DNA of 63,312 nucleotides from Bacteroidota bacterium (GTDB lineage Bacteria; Bacteroidota; Bacteroidia; Chitinophagales; Chitinophagaceae), in assembly GCA_947451115.1 (NCBI GenBank), contig CANFXV010000011.1, forward strand, positions 1 through 63,312, in the 5' to 3' direction. The notes beneath the pieces are model-generated. The model worked only from the letters and a program-made list of their open reading frames with translations, was not told where the DNA came from and did not search any database. Shown here piece after piece: positions 25,957 to 35,249 of the stretch. How positions within the stretch are numbered: the stretch's first letter is position 1; each line of letters opens with the position of its first letter. The translations under genes and the position numbers were made by a program.

Positions 25957-25986
25957 TGACATAACTATGTTGTCAAAATATACATC

Positions 25987-26019
25987 AACCCTAACAGCAA
26001 TGTTGGGGTTTATTTTTTT
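25987..26019 (+). terminator. Attenuator terminator before trpE
   Basis: AACCCTAACA (25987..25996), tetraloop GCAA, TGTTGGGGTT (26001..26010): a 10-bp stem with one G-U pair, followed by TATTTTTTT to 26019. It lies 24 nt upstream of trpE and after the trpL stop. Confidence 0.93.
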
Positions 26020-26043
26020 AACGAAAGACCGAAGAATAATAAG

Positions 26044-27456
26044 ATGCAAAAAATTACCATTAATACCACTGTCACCAAAATGCTGGCAGACACTTATACG
26101 CCTGTAGGTATTTATCTACGCTTGAGGGATCGATTCAGAGATACTATTTTATTAGAAAGCACCGACTCGCATGCCTCAGAAAACAGTTACTCCTTTATTG
26201 GTGTCAATGCCATTGGAGGGATTGAAATTTCTTCTTTCAATGAAATTGAATACAAATATCCCAATCAAGAGCCAGAAAAAGAATTGATACAAAATGTACA
26301 TGCTGCGCCTGATCGCATTTGGTCCTACATGCAACAATATGAAATGATTGGTGCAGAAAATAAAGAAGCCAAATTTGCACAAGGCTTATATGGTTATACC
26401 GCTTACGATGCCATTCCGTTTTTTGACACCATTCAATTCAAAGAAGGGGCGCCATTGATTCCATTGATGCGTTATAGATTGTATCAGTATGTGATAGCGT
26501 TTAATCATTTTAAGGATGAAATATTTATTTGTGAAAATAATTTAGCAGGTATTAGCTCGGAACTTGAAGCCTTGGTCTCTTATATTAAAAGTAAAGATGT
26601 GCCTCAGTATCCATTTGCCTTACAAGGCAAGGAAAGTTCTAATTTAAGCGATGAGGAGTATCGTAGCTCAGTTAAAAAGGGCATAGAACATTGCTTGCGT
26701 GGAGATGTGTTTCAAATTGTACTCAGCAGACGTTTTCAACAAAGTTTTCAAGGAGATGAATTTAATGTATACCGCACTTTAAGAAACATCAATCCATCTC
26801 CCTATTTATTTTTCTTTGATTATGGAGATTATAAATTAATGGGTTCCTCCCCTGAAGCCCAAATTATCATCAAAAATAGCAAGGCCATTGTGCATCCTAT
26901 TGCAGGCACTTTTAAGCGCAGTGGTGATGAGGCCACAGATACATTGATGACACAGAAATTATTAGATGATCCAAAAGAAAACGCAGAGCATGTAATGTTG
27001 GTAGATTTGGCAAGAAATGATTTAAGTCGTGTATGTACAGAAGTGCGCGTAAAGCAATACCGTCAAGTACATTATTATAGTCATGTAATTCATTTGGTCA
27101 GTGAGGTAGAAGGTAAAGTAGCCCAAGGATCTAATCCTTTTCAATTGGTATCCAAAACTTTCCCAGCAGGTACTTTAAGTGGCGCACCTAAGTTTAAAGC
27201 CATGCAATTGATTGATGCCATTGAGCCTACCAAGCGATCTTATTATGGAGGTTGTATTGGTTTTGTAGGATTTGATGGTTCTTGCAATCAGGCCATAATG
27301 ATTCGTACTTTTTTAAGCAAGCAAAATACACTTACTTATCAAGCAGGCGCAGGCGTGGTGGCGGCCAGTGTGCCAGAAAATGAATTACAGGAAGTGAATA
27401 ACAAGCTGAATGCTTTAAAGACAGCCATGTTGTTGGCAGAAAAAATTCATCAATAA
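26044..27456 (+). CDS. trpE: Anthranilate synthase component I
   Basis: A 470-residue enzyme that makes anthranilate from chorismate with TrpG. The Trp-feedback motif LLESTDSHASENSYSFIG is at residues 36-53. The catalytic half is typical: GDVFQIVLSRRF, PSPYLFFFDYGDYKLMGSSPE, HPIAGTFKRS, AEHVMLVDLARNDL and GTLSGAPKFKAMQLID. First structural gene after the trp attenuator, so controlled both by attenuation and, by homology, by Trp inhibition. trpG follows almost immediately. Confidence 0.98.
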   Translation: MQKITINTTVTKMLADTYTPVGIYLRLRDRFRDTILLESTDSHASENSYSFIGVNAIGGIEISSFNEIEYKYPNQEPEKELIQNVHAAPDRIWSYMQQYEMIGAENKEAKFAQGLYGYTAYDAIPFFDTIQFKEGAPLIPLMRYRLYQYVIAFNHFKDEIFICENNLAGISSELEALVSYIKSKDVPQYPFALQGKESSNLSDEEYRSSVKKGIEHCLRGDVFQIVLSRRFQQSFQGDEFNVYRTLRNINPSPYLFFFDYGDYKLMGSSPEAQIIIKNSKAIVHPIAGTFKRSGDEATDTLMTQKLLDDPKENAEHVMLVDLARNDLSRVCTEVRVKQYRQVHYYSHVIHLVSEVEGKVAQGSNPFQLVSKTFPAGTLSGAPKFKAMQLIDAIEPTKRSYYGGCIGFVGFDGSCNQAIMIRTFLSKQNTLTYQAGAGVVAASVPENELQEVNNKLNALKTAMLLAEKIHQ

Positions 27457-27473
27457 CCATGAAAACAGAAAAA

Positions 27474-28043
27474 ATGAAAATATTGGTATTTGACAATTAT
27501 GATTCCTTCACTTACAATTTAGTGCAATTGATCAAAGAGATAGCACCAAAAGCAACGGTAGAAGTTTTTCGTAATGATGAAATTGCTTTAGAACAAATAA
27601 AGGACTATGATAAAATATTATTGTCTCCTGGTCCAGGTATTCCTTCCGAATCGGGTTTGTTGTTGCCTTTAATAAAAGAATATGCAGCAACTAAATCTAT
27701 CTTTGGTGTTTGCCTAGGGCAACAAGCCATTGGGGAAAGTTTCGGAGCTAAGCTAAGCAACTTAGCAAAAGTTTACCATGGCATTGCAACACCGGTTCAA
27801 GTAATTACAAAATCGGATTTGTTTGAAGGATTGCCTTCTAGCTTTGAAGTGGGCCGCTACCATAGCTGGGTGGTGGATGAAAAAAATTTTCCTGCTGACT
27901 TGGTCATTACTTCCAAGGATGACCAAGGCTATATCATGTCCTTGGAGCATAGAACTTATGATGTAAAGGGCGTGCAATTCCATCCCGAAAGTGTTTTGAC
28001 ACCTGATGGCGCAAAAATTATTGCTAACTGGTTAAATAAATAG
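27474..28043 (+). CDS. trpG: Anthranilate synthase component II (glutamine amidotransferase)
   Basis: A 189-residue class I amidotransferase supplying ammonia to TrpE. It begins MKILVFDNYDSFTYNL and carries the nucleophile elbow GVCLGQQAIGE and the His-Glu of QFHPESVLT. An in-frame ATG at 27459, 2 bp after trpE, would add five residues and is also possible. It is not fused to trpD, unlike the enterobacterial arrangement. PabB is absent nearby, so whether it also serves folate synthesis cannot be told. Confidence 0.96.
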   Translation: MKILVFDNYDSFTYNLVQLIKEIAPKATVEVFRNDEIALEQIKDYDKILLSPGPGIPSESGLLLPLIKEYAATKSIFGVCLGQQAIGESFGAKLSNLAKVYHGIATPVQVITKSDLFEGLPSSFEVGRYHSWVVDEKNFPADLVITSKDDQGYIMSLEHRTYDVKGVQFHPESVLTPDGAKIIANWLNK

Positions 28044-28045
28044 AC

Positions 28046-29038
28046 ATGAAAAAATTATTACAATATTTATTTGAACATAAAACCTTAACGCGCGAACAAG
28101 CCAGAGAAGTGCTGGTTCAAATTTCTCAAGGCGTATACAATGAACATGAGATCACTTCTTTTATGACTGTATTTTTAATGCGCAGTATTACCATCGATGA
28201 ATTGATGGGCTTTAGAGATGCTTTATTGTCTTTAGCTGTAAAAATAGACATTGGCGTTGAAAATACCATTGACATTGTAGGTACTGGAGGCGATGGCAAA
28301 GACACTTTTAATATTTCCACACTGGCTTGTTTTATAGTAGCGGGTGCAGGGCAACCTGTAGTTAAACATGGCAACTATGGTGCCTCTAGTGTAAGTGGCG
28401 CTTCCAATGTAATGGAACAATTGGGTTATGTGTTTAAAAATGAACAAGCTGCTTTGTCCAAAGAAGTAAAAGAAGCAGGCATTTGTTTCTTACATGCACC
28501 TTTGTTTCATCCAGCATTAAAAACGGTAGGGCCTATTAGAAGAAATATCGGGGTACGAACTTTTTTTAATATGCTTGGCCCCATTGTGAATCCTGCACAA
28601 CCTAAGTTTCAGTTGATTGGTGTGTACAATTTAGAAATGGCCAGAATTTATAATTATGTATTGCAAGGTTTGGGTAAAGATTTCACCTTGATTCATAGCT
28701 TGGATGGTTATGATGAAATTGCTTTAACTACCGATACCAAGGTCATTACTAATAAAGGTGAATACATTATGACACCTTATCAATTGGGTAAGAAAAAAGT
28801 ATTTAGTGAAGAATTGCATGGAGGCAAGACAGTAGAGGAAGCGGCAGGAATATTTAAAAGTATCATTCAAGGCAAGGGTACTTGGTCTCAAAATGCAGTA
28901 GTCTTATCTAATGCAGCCATGGCCTTGTTTGTCACTGGCAAGTATGAAAATTATGATTTGGCTTTTCAGGCAGCTGTAAAAAGTTTAGAATCGGGAGCAG
29001 CCCATGATTGTTTACAAAAATTAATTGCTTTACAATGA
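28046..29038 (+). CDS. trpD: Anthranilate phosphoribosyltransferase
   Basis: A 330-residue enzyme transferring the phosphoribosyl group of PRPP to anthranilate. The PRPP/Mg signature DIVGTGGDGKDTFNISTLA is near residue 73, followed by KHGNYGASSVSGASNVMEQLG and the anthranilate-site HPALKTVGPIRRNIGVRTFFNMLGP. It competes with HisG for PRPP. Its stop overlaps the trpC start by 4 bp (ATGA). Confidence 0.97.
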   Translation: MKKLLQYLFEHKTLTREQAREVLVQISQGVYNEHEITSFMTVFLMRSITIDELMGFRDALLSLAVKIDIGVENTIDIVGTGGDGKDTFNISTLACFIVAGAGQPVVKHGNYGASSVSGASNVMEQLGYVFKNEQAALSKEVKEAGICFLHAPLFHPALKTVGPIRRNIGVRTFFNMLGPIVNPAQPKFQLIGVYNLEMARIYNYVLQGLGKDFTLIHSLDGYDEIALTTDTKVITNKGEYIMTPYQLGKKKVFSEELHGGKTVEEAAGIFKSIIQGKGTWSQNAVVLSNAAMALFVTGKYENYDLAFQAAVKSLESGAAHDCLQKLIALQ

Positions 29039-29838
29039 GCACGAATATTTTAGCAACCATTGTTGCGCATAAATTTACTGAACTTGCTGCAAGAAAGCAG
29101 GCAATAAGTGTGGCGCAATTGGAAGCCATGCCTTTATTCAATCAACCATGTCATACCTTGCGTGCCAATTTATTGGATCCTTCAAAAACAAATATCATTG
29201 CCGAGTTTAAAAGAAAGTCTCCCTCCAAAGGCATCATCAATGCTACTGCTTCTGTAGAAGCAGTAACCAATGCCTATACCCATTTTGGTGCAGCAGGTAT
29301 ATCTGTATTGACCGATAACGAATTTTTCGGGGGTAGTTTAGCCGATTTAAGCATCGCTGTAAAAAATCAAGCCCCCATTTTAAGAAAAGAATTTATCATA
29401 GACGAATTCCAAATCATCGAAGCTAAGGCCTATGGCGCTGCTGTCATTTTATTGATTGCAAGTTGCTTGAGCCCAGCAGTAACTGAATTATTAGCCGGTA
29501 CAGCAAAGGAATTAGGCATGGAGGTTTTATTAGAGATTCACGACGAAACAGAACTAGATCATATTTGTGATGAAATAGATTTTGTAGGCATCAACAACAG
29601 AAGTTTGAAATCTTTTGAAGTAAATATTGAGCATTCCTTAAAATTAAGAAGTCAGTTGCCATCAAATAAACTGAGTATTGCCGAAAGTGGTATTTATGAT
29701 GTAGCCACTTATCAATTATTAAAGCAAGAAGGCTTTGATGGATTTTTAATGGGCGAATATTTTATGAAACAAGCCAATCCTGCAGAGGCTTTTGAGGCAT
29801 TTGCAATGGCTATAAAATCCGAGTCCAATGCAGGTTAA
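29035..29838 (+). CDS. trpC: Indole-3-glycerol-phosphate synthase
   Basis: A 267-residue TIM barrel that closes the indole ring. Motifs: AEFKRKSPSKG, GISVLTDNEFFGGSLADL, ILRKEFIIDEFQI, AYGAAVILLIAS, EVLLEIHDETEL, GINNRSLKSFEV, IAESGIY and DGFLMGEYFM. The start at 29035, within an ATGA overlap with the trpD stop, is preferred to an in-frame ATG at 29008 that would lie inside trpD. It is not fused to trpF and overlaps its start by 11 bp. Confidence 0.97.
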   Translation: MSTNILATIVAHKFTELAARKQAISVAQLEAMPLFNQPCHTLRANLLDPSKTNIIAEFKRKSPSKGIINATASVEAVTNAYTHFGAAGISVLTDNEFFGGSLADLSIAVKNQAPILRKEFIIDEFQIIEAKAYGAAVILLIASCLSPAVTELLAGTAKELGMEVLLEIHDETELDHICDEIDFVGINNRSLKSFEVNIEHSLKLRSQLPSNKLSIAESGIYDVATYQLLKQEGFDGFLMGEYFMKQANPAEAFEAFAMAIKSESNAG

Positions 29839-30454
29839 AGTATGTGGTATCACTCAAATAGCGCAAGCCCAAGCATTGGATGCGATGGGGCTAAATTTTA
29901 TTGGATTTATTTTTTACCCTGCTTCGAAAAGGTATGTATTGACCAATTTAACATTGGCAGATATAGCAGCATTTAAACCAAGTAATGCAAAAAAAGTGGG
30001 GGTATTTGTGAATGAAACAATAGTGCAGGTGACCAAAACGGTAAAAGAAGCAGGTTTAGATTTAGTGCAATTGCATGGGGATGAATCGGTAGACTATTGT
30101 GCTGCTTTAAATAAGTTGGTGCCAGTAATAAAAGTATTTAGAGTAGGCAAGGCCTTGCCTGATTATGCAGGTTATGCCAATGCAGCTACTTATTATTTAT
30201 TTGATACAGACAGTGCTTTGTATGGGGGTACTGGGCAACATTTTAATTGGGAGTTGATTAAAAATGAAAATTTTAATCAACCTTATTTTTTAAGTGGAGG
30301 TATTGGTCCCAACGATATTCATGGTCTAGAAGTGATGTGTAAAACCAAGGCAGGAAAAAATTTAGAAGTGATTGATATCAACAGCCAGTTTGAAAATAGC
30401 CCAGGCATAAAAAATTTAGAAAAAATTAAAACATTTATAGATGCAATCGTTTAA
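29828..30454 (+). CDS. trpF: Phosphoribosylanthranilate isomerase
   Basis: A 208-residue TIM barrel performing the Amadori rearrangement of phosphoribosylanthranilate. It has the opening MQVKVCGIT with the catalytic Cys, LNFIGFIFYPASKRYV, KKVGVFVNE, LVQLHGDESVDYC, YLFDTDSALYGGTGQHFNW and FLSGGIGPNDI. It overlaps trpC by 11 bp and trpB by 14 bp, so the operon is tightly packed. It is distinct from hisA in this genome, so no bifunctional PriA is needed. Confidence 0.97.
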   Translation: MQVKVCGITQIAQAQALDAMGLNFIGFIFYPASKRYVLTNLTLADIAAFKPSNAKKVGVFVNETIVQVTKTVKEAGLDLVQLHGDESVDYCAALNKLVPVIKVFRVGKALPDYAGYANAATYYLFDTDSALYGGTGQHFNWELIKNENFNQPYFLSGGIGPNDIHGLEVMCKTKAGKNLEVIDINSQFENSPGIKNLEKIKTFIDAIV

Positions 30455-31640
30455 CAAAGACAACAATTATCAAAACCCAACCGATCAGGGGTATTATGGT
30501 GCTTTTGGTGGTGCTTATATTCCTGAAATGTTGTACGGTAATGTGGAAACATTAAAAACACAGTATTTGCAAATTATGCATGATCCTGCTTTTCAAGCCG
30601 AGTTTCAGGCATTATTGACCGACTATGTAGGCCGACCCACACCTCTGTTTTTAGCAGAACGTTTGAGCAAAGAAATTGGGGCTACTATTTATTTAAAAAG
30701 AGAAGACTTATGTCATACAGGGGCGCATAAGATCAATAATACCATTGGCCAAATACTATTGGCCCAACGTTTAGGGAAGAAAAAAATAATTGCAGAAACT
30801 GGCGCAGGTCAACATGGGGTTGCTACGGCAACTGTATGTGCATTGAAGGGAATGGAATGTGTGGTGTACATGGGCGAAAAAGACATTGAACGTCAAGCGC
30901 CTAATGTAGCGCGAATGAAAATGTTGGGCGCTACCGTAATTCCTGCGACTAGTGGAAGTAAAACTTTAAAAGATGCTACCAATGAAGCCATTCGTGCTTG
31001 GATCAACGAACCTAACGAAACACATTATATTATTGGAAGTGTGGTAGGTCCACATCCTTATCCAGATATGGTAGCGCGTTTCCAAAGCGTGATTAGTGAA
31101 GAGATTAGAAAACAATTAAAAACAAAAACAGGAGCTGAGTTACCTACCCATGTAGTGGCTTGTGTAGGAGGTGGAAGCAATGCGGCAGGTGCTTTTTATC
31201 ATTTTTTAAATGAGCCCTCTGTGGAATTAGTGGCAGTTGAAGCGGCAGGGCATGGGGTATATTCTGGCCTAAGTGCAGCGACTACGCAATTGGGTACCCA
31301 TGGAATTTTACATGGAAGCAAAAGTATTGTGATGCAAACAGCGGATGGACAAGTGGTAGAACCACATAGCATATCAGCTGGTTTGGATTATCCAGGGATT
31401 GGTCCATTGCATGCCTTTTTATACGAAAGCAAAAGAGGTACTTTTTTAAGTGCCACCGATGAAGAAGCCTTGGCTTCGGCTTTTCATCTTTCGAAAATCG
31501 AAGGCATCATACCTGCATTAGAAACGGCCCATGCATTTTCGGTCCTGCCTAAGTTGAATTTAAAGTCAAGCGATGTGGTGGTGGTTTGTTTAAGTGGAAG
31601 AGGCGATAAAGATCTGGCCACTTACATGCAATATTTATAA
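30441..31640 (+). CDS. trpB: Tryptophan synthase beta chain
   Basis: A 399-residue PLP enzyme joining indole and serine. It is of the TrpB1 type, with GAFGGAYIPEMLYG at the start, YVGRPTPLFLAERL, KREDLCHTGAHKINN carrying the PLP lysine, ETGAGQHGVATATVCA, GSVVGPHPYPDMVARFQSVI, CVGGGSNAAGAF and AGLDYPGIGP. It works as an alpha2-beta2 complex with TrpA, whose gene follows 16 bp downstream. Confidence 0.98.
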   Translation: MQSFNKDNNYQNPTDQGYYGAFGGAYIPEMLYGNVETLKTQYLQIMHDPAFQAEFQALLTDYVGRPTPLFLAERLSKEIGATIYLKREDLCHTGAHKINNTIGQILLAQRLGKKKIIAETGAGQHGVATATVCALKGMECVVYMGEKDIERQAPNVARMKMLGATVIPATSGSKTLKDATNEAIRAWINEPNETHYIIGSVVGPHPYPDMVARFQSVISEEIRKQLKTKTGAELPTHVVACVGGGSNAAGAFYHFLNEPSVELVAVEAAGHGVYSGLSAATTQLGTHGILHGSKSIVMQTADGQVVEPHSISAGLDYPGIGPLHAFLYESKRGTFLSATDEEALASAFHLSKIEGIIPALETAHAFSVLPKLNLKSSDVVVVCLSGRGDKDLATYMQYL

Positions 31641-31656
31641 AGCGAAAAAAAATTAA

Positions 31657-32433
31657 ATGATGTCAAGTATAGAAAAATTATTTAAGGAAAAATCCAAGCG
31701 TGTATTAAATGTGTATTGTACAGCAGGTTATCCTAAATTAGAAAGTACCATTGAAGTAATGGCTAGCTTGCAAGCCAATGGGGCCAATATCATTGAATTA
31801 GGTATGCCCTACAGTGATCCTTTGGCAGATGGGGAAGTGATACAATCTAGTAGCCTTCATGCCTTGACCAATGGCATGACTTTGAATGTATTGTTTGAAC
31901 AATTGGTAAATATGAGAAAGGACATCCATATCCCGGTAATATTAATGGGTTATATGAATCCTATTTTACAATATGGATTTGAAAAGTTTTGTATAAAAGC
32001 AAGAGAAGTTGGTATTGATGGGTTGATTTTGCCTGATTTGCCTTTGTTTGAATTTGAACAATTCTATGGAAAAATAATTAAAGACAATGGCTTAGATTTT
32101 ATTTTTTTAGTCACGCCCGAAACACCTGCGGACAGAATTAAAAAACTAGACAGCTTAAGTGCTGGGTTTTTATATGCGGTAAGTTCCTCCGCCACCACAG
32201 GCAAGGACAAAGATTTTTCTAAAGTAGCCACTTATTTGAAAAATTTGCAATCCATGCAATTAAAAAACCCCATCCTTGTTGGTTTTGGTATTAAAGACAA
32301 AGCCACCTTTGATGCGGCCACTGAATTTACAGCAGGGGCGATTATTGGATCTGCCTATATTCAAGTATTGTCCAAGGGGGGTAGTATTGAAACGAATACC
32401 AAGCAATTTTTAAATGGAGTACTAGGCATTTAA
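31657..32433 (+). CDS. trpA: Tryptophan synthase alpha chain
   Basis: A 258-residue TIM barrel cleaving indole-glycerol phosphate. The catalytic Glu is in NIIELGMPYSDPLADGEVIQ, the Asp in GLILPDLPLFE; FLVTPETPADRI, YAVSSSATTGKD and PILVGFGIKD follow. The ATG at 31660, one codon on, is an equally good start. Last trp gene; hisH begins only 12 bp later on the same strand with no terminator, so the second his block is probably on the trp transcript. Confidence 0.97.
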   Translation: MMSSIEKLFKEKSKRVLNVYCTAGYPKLESTIEVMASLQANGANIIELGMPYSDPLADGEVIQSSSLHALTNGMTLNVLFEQLVNMRKDIHIPVILMGYMNPILQYGFEKFCIKAREVGIDGLILPDLPLFEFEQFYGKIIKDNGLDFIFLVTPETPADRIKKLDSLSAGFLYAVSSSATTGKDKDFSKVATYLKNLQSMQLKNPILVGFGIKDKATFDAATEFTAGAIIGSAYIQVLSKGGSIETNTKQFLNGVLGI

Positions 32434-32445
32434 GCATCAAATAGA

Positions 32446-33036
32446 ATGAAAACAGTCATCGTAAAATATAATGCAGGTAATATCCAATCAGTGGTTTATG
32501 CTTTGGAAAGAATTGGTGCCACTGCCTTGGTTACAGATGATGCTGTTGAAATTAAATCGGCTGATAAAGTAATTTTTCCTGGCGTTGGAGAAGCGAGTTC
32601 CGCGATGCAGTATTTAAAAGAGCGAGGTTTGGATGTGTTGATTAAAAATCTAACACAGCCAGTCTTAGGTATTTGCTTGGGCATGCAACTGATGTGCGCG
32701 CATTCCGATGAAAATGATACAGTTTGCTTAGGTATTTTTGAAGCACAAGTAAAACAATTCAATACCAACGACGCTGCAATTAAAGTGCCACAAATAGGTT
32801 GGAATACGATTACTGATTTGAAGACTCCCTTATTTAAAGACATTGCAGAAAATAGTTTCGCCTATTTTGTGCATGGCTACTTTGCTGCATTAGGAAAGCA
32901 TACCATTGCCACCACCAATTATGTAGAAGATTATAGTAGTGCTTTACATAAAGATAATTTTTATGGGGTGCAATTTCATCCAGAAAAATCGGCGCTTATT
33001 GGGGAGCAAATTCTTCAAAATTTCTTATCACTATAA
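32446..33036 (+). CDS. hisH: Imidazole glycerol phosphate synthase, glutaminase subunit
   Basis: A 196-residue class I amidotransferase that feeds ammonia to HisF. The nucleophile elbow is GICLGMQLM and the His-Glu pair lies in QFHPEKSALIG; VIFPGVGEASSAMQYL precedes. First gene of the second his block. The 12-bp gap after trpA holds no promoter, leader peptide or terminator, so expression should follow trp. Confidence 0.97.
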   Translation: MKTVIVKYNAGNIQSVVYALERIGATALVTDDAVEIKSADKVIFPGVGEASSAMQYLKERGLDVLIKNLTQPVLGICLGMQLMCAHSDENDTVCLGIFEAQVKQFNTNDAAIKVPQIGWNTITDLKTPLFKDIAENSFAYFVHGYFAALGKHTIATTNYVEDYSSALHKDNFYGVQFHPEKSALIGEQILQNFLSL

Positions 33037-33065
33037 TTATACAATCAATCAATTCAAATCATTCA

Positions 33066-33782
33066 ATGCAAATTATACCAGCTATCGATATTATTGAAGG
33101 CAAATGTGTTCGTTTAACCGAGGGCGATTATGCGCAAAAGAAAATCTATAATGAAGATCCATTGGAAGTAGCCAAGGCCTTTGAAGGTATTGGTCTAATG
33201 CGTTTGCATTTGGTAGATTTGGATGGGGCAAAATCAGGACAGGTAGTGAATTGGAAGGTGTTGGAAAAAATCGCCAATCAAACCCAATTGAAAATTGATT
33301 TTGGGGGTGGTATTAAAACTGAAGCTATTTTAAAAACAGTCTTGGACACAGGCGCTACCTATGCTACCATTGGAAGTTTGGCAGTAAAAAGTCCCGAAAT
33401 TTTTCAAGAATGGATAGCTAGATTTGGGGCCAAAGTGTTTATGTTGGGGGCAGATGTGTTGGACGAAAAAATTGCCATTGGGGGTTGGTTAGAAAAAACC
33501 AATATCATCGTATATGATTTTATAAAATTGTATATCGATAAAGGAGTCAAACAAATTTTCTGTACCGATATTAAAAAAGATGGAAAACTACAAGGTCCAT
33601 CGATTGATTTGTATCAAAAAATATTGGAACAATTTCCCGATTTACGATTAATTGCAAGTGGTGGAGTAAGTTCTTTAGATGATTTAATTGAATTGGAAGA
33701 AATTGGATGCAGCGCAGCCATTGTGGGTAAGGCCATCTATGAAAATAAAATTACCATTTCAGAATTATCCAATTTCAATTAA
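33066..33782 (+). CDS. hisA: ProFAR isomerase (HisA)
   Basis: A 238-residue (beta-alpha)8 barrel isomerising ProFAR to PRFAR. Features: [20 protein letters not shown] with the catalytic Asp, [48 protein letters not shown] with the second catalytic Asp, and [12 protein letters not shown]. Sits between hisH and hisF; hisF starts 4 bp after its stop. Confidence 0.97.
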   Translation: MQIIPAIDIIEGKCVRLTEGDYAQKKIYNEDPLEVAKAFEGIGLMRLHLVDLDGAKSGQVVNWKVLEKIANQTQLKIDFGGGIKTEAILKTVLDTGATYATIGSLAVKSPEIFQEWIARFGAKVFMLGADVLDEKIAIGGWLEKTNIIVYDFIKLYIDKGVKQIFCTDIKKDGKLQGPSIDLYQKILEQFPDLRLIASGGVSSLDDLIELEEIGCSAAIVGKAIYENKITISELSNFN

Positions 33783-33786
33783 GCAT

Positions 33787-34545
33787 ATGTTCACCAAACG
33801 CATCATACCTTGTTTAGACATCAAAGATGGCCGTACCGTAAAAGGGGTCAATTTTGAGCAGTTGCGTGACGCTGGCGATCCCATCGAACTTGGGGCTTTG
33901 TATGCGCAAGCAGGGGCGGATGAATTGGTTTTCTTAGACATTACTGCAACGATTGAAAAACGTAAAACATTAAGTGCGCTCGTTAATAAAATTGCCCATC
34001 GCATTAACATTCCATTTACCGTTGGTGGGGGCATTAAGACCGAAGAAGATGTAAGTGTTTTATTACAAAATGGGGCCGATAAGATATCTATCAATACGGC
34101 TGCATTTTTAGCGCCTTCATTGATCAACCGGTTTGCAAAAAATTTTGGCAGTCAATGTATAGTCTTAGCCATTGATACCAAATTAGAAGCAGATGGAAAC
34201 TGGTATGTGTATTTAAATGGGGGCAGAGAAAAAACAAACACGTTAACTACTCACTGGGCCAAGCAGGCGGTGGATTTAGGCGTGGGCGAAATATTATTGA
34301 CTTCCATGAATCATGATGGTACCAAGCAGGGTTTTGCCTTGGACATTACTTCAATTTTATCTTCGACCTTGCCTGTGCCTATTATTGCCTCAGGTGGGGG
34401 TGGAAATTCTGAACATTTTTATGATGTATTTACCAAGGGTATGGCGGATGCTGCATTGGCTGCTAGTATCTTTCATTACAAAGAATTGACCATCCCTGAT
34501 TTAAAAAACTACCTGCATCAAAAAGGAATCCCAATTAGGAGCTAA
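33787..34545 (+). CDS. hisF: Imidazole glycerol phosphate synthase, cyclase subunit
   Basis: A 252-residue (beta-alpha)8 barrel that uses ammonia from HisH to make imidazole-glycerol phosphate and AICAR. It begins [20 protein letters not shown], with the catalytic Asp in CLDIKDG, then [51 protein letters not shown] and [12 protein letters not shown]. An in-frame ATG at 33688 lies inside hisA and would add 33 unrelated residues, so 33787 is the start. Confidence 0.97.
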   Translation: MFTKRIIPCLDIKDGRTVKGVNFEQLRDAGDPIELGALYAQAGADELVFLDITATIEKRKTLSALVNKIAHRINIPFTVGGGIKTEEDVSVLLQNGADKISINTAAFLAPSLINRFAKNFGSQCIVLAIDTKLEADGNWYVYLNGGREKTNTLTTHWAKQAVDLGVGEILLTSMNHDGTKQGFALDITSILSSTLPVPIIASGGGGNSEHFYDVFTKGMADAALAASIFHYKELTIPDLKNYLHQKGIPIRS

Positions 34546-34586
34546 AAATATTTAAACCGCATTCAAAACATTTTAATAAGTACATT

Positions 34587-35189
34587 ATGACTATCAATTT
34601 TACAAAATACGCAGACGGCTTAGTGCCTGCTATTGTGCAGGATGCGCAAACCAAAACAGTATTGATGCTTGGTTTTATGAATCAAGCAGCGGTGGATGCT
34701 ACTATTAAAGAGGGCAAAGTCACTTTCTTTAGCCGAACTAAAAATAGATTGTGGACCAAGGGCGAAGAGAGTGGTAATTTTTTAGCCTACATTGATATGC
34801 AGGTGGATTGCGACCAAGATACTTTATTAATACAAGCCCATCCTATGGGTCCAGTTTGCCATACTGGGACTGATACCTGTTGGGGAAAAGTCAATAGTCA
34901 AAGCCATACTAGCTTTTTATATCAATTAGAGCAAATCATTGCACAAAGAAAAACGGCAGCCCCAGAAAGCTCCTATGTAGCAAGCTTATTTGACAAAGGA
35001 ATCAATAAAATTGCTCAAAAACTAGGAGAGGAGGCTGTAGAAATGGTCATAGAGTCAAAGGACAACAACAATAAGCTGTTTTTGGAGGAATCGGCCGATT
35101 TGTTGTTTCACTATTTAATCCTCTTACAAGCCAAAGGCTTTAAAATGGAGGATGTGGCAAAAGTTCTGGAACTAAGGCATAAGCCGTAA
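34587..35189 (+). CDS. hisI: Bifunctional phosphoribosyl-AMP cyclohydrolase / phosphoribosyl-ATP pyrophosphatase
   Basis: A 200-residue HisIE fusion for steps 2 and 3 of the pathway. The cyclohydrolase half has MLGFMNQAAVDAT, TFFSRTKNRLWTKGEESGN, the metal ligands in DCDQDTLL and HTGTDTCW; the pyrophosphatase half has KLGEEAVEMVIES and FLEESADLLFHYLILL. Last gene of the supercluster; no clear terminator follows before the thioredoxin-like gene 60 bp later. Confidence 0.97.
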   Translation: MTINFTKYADGLVPAIVQDAQTKTVLMLGFMNQAAVDATIKEGKVTFFSRTKNRLWTKGEESGNFLAYIDMQVDCDQDTLLIQAHPMGPVCHTGTDTCWGKVNSQSHTSFLYQLEQIIAQRKTAAPESSYVASLFDKGINKIAQKLGEEAVEMVIESKDNNNKLFLEESADLLFHYLILLQAKGFKMEDVAKVLELRHKP

Positions 35190-35200
35190 GCATAAATACT

Positions 35201-35208
35201 TATATTTG
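35201..35208 (+). promoter_or_regulatory. -7 promoter box for the TlpA-like gene
   Basis: TATATTTG matches TAnnTTTG and lies 41 nt before the ATG at 35250. No -33 TTG at 20 nt spacing. Confidence 0.35.
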
Positions 35209-35249
35209 GTCCTGAGTTTCAAAAAACAACAATAATTCAAAAAAATAAT

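Noticed and set aside
33688..33786. Longer N-terminus for HisF
   Set aside because: It would start within hisA in another frame; the conserved [15 protein letters not shown] opening begins at 33787.
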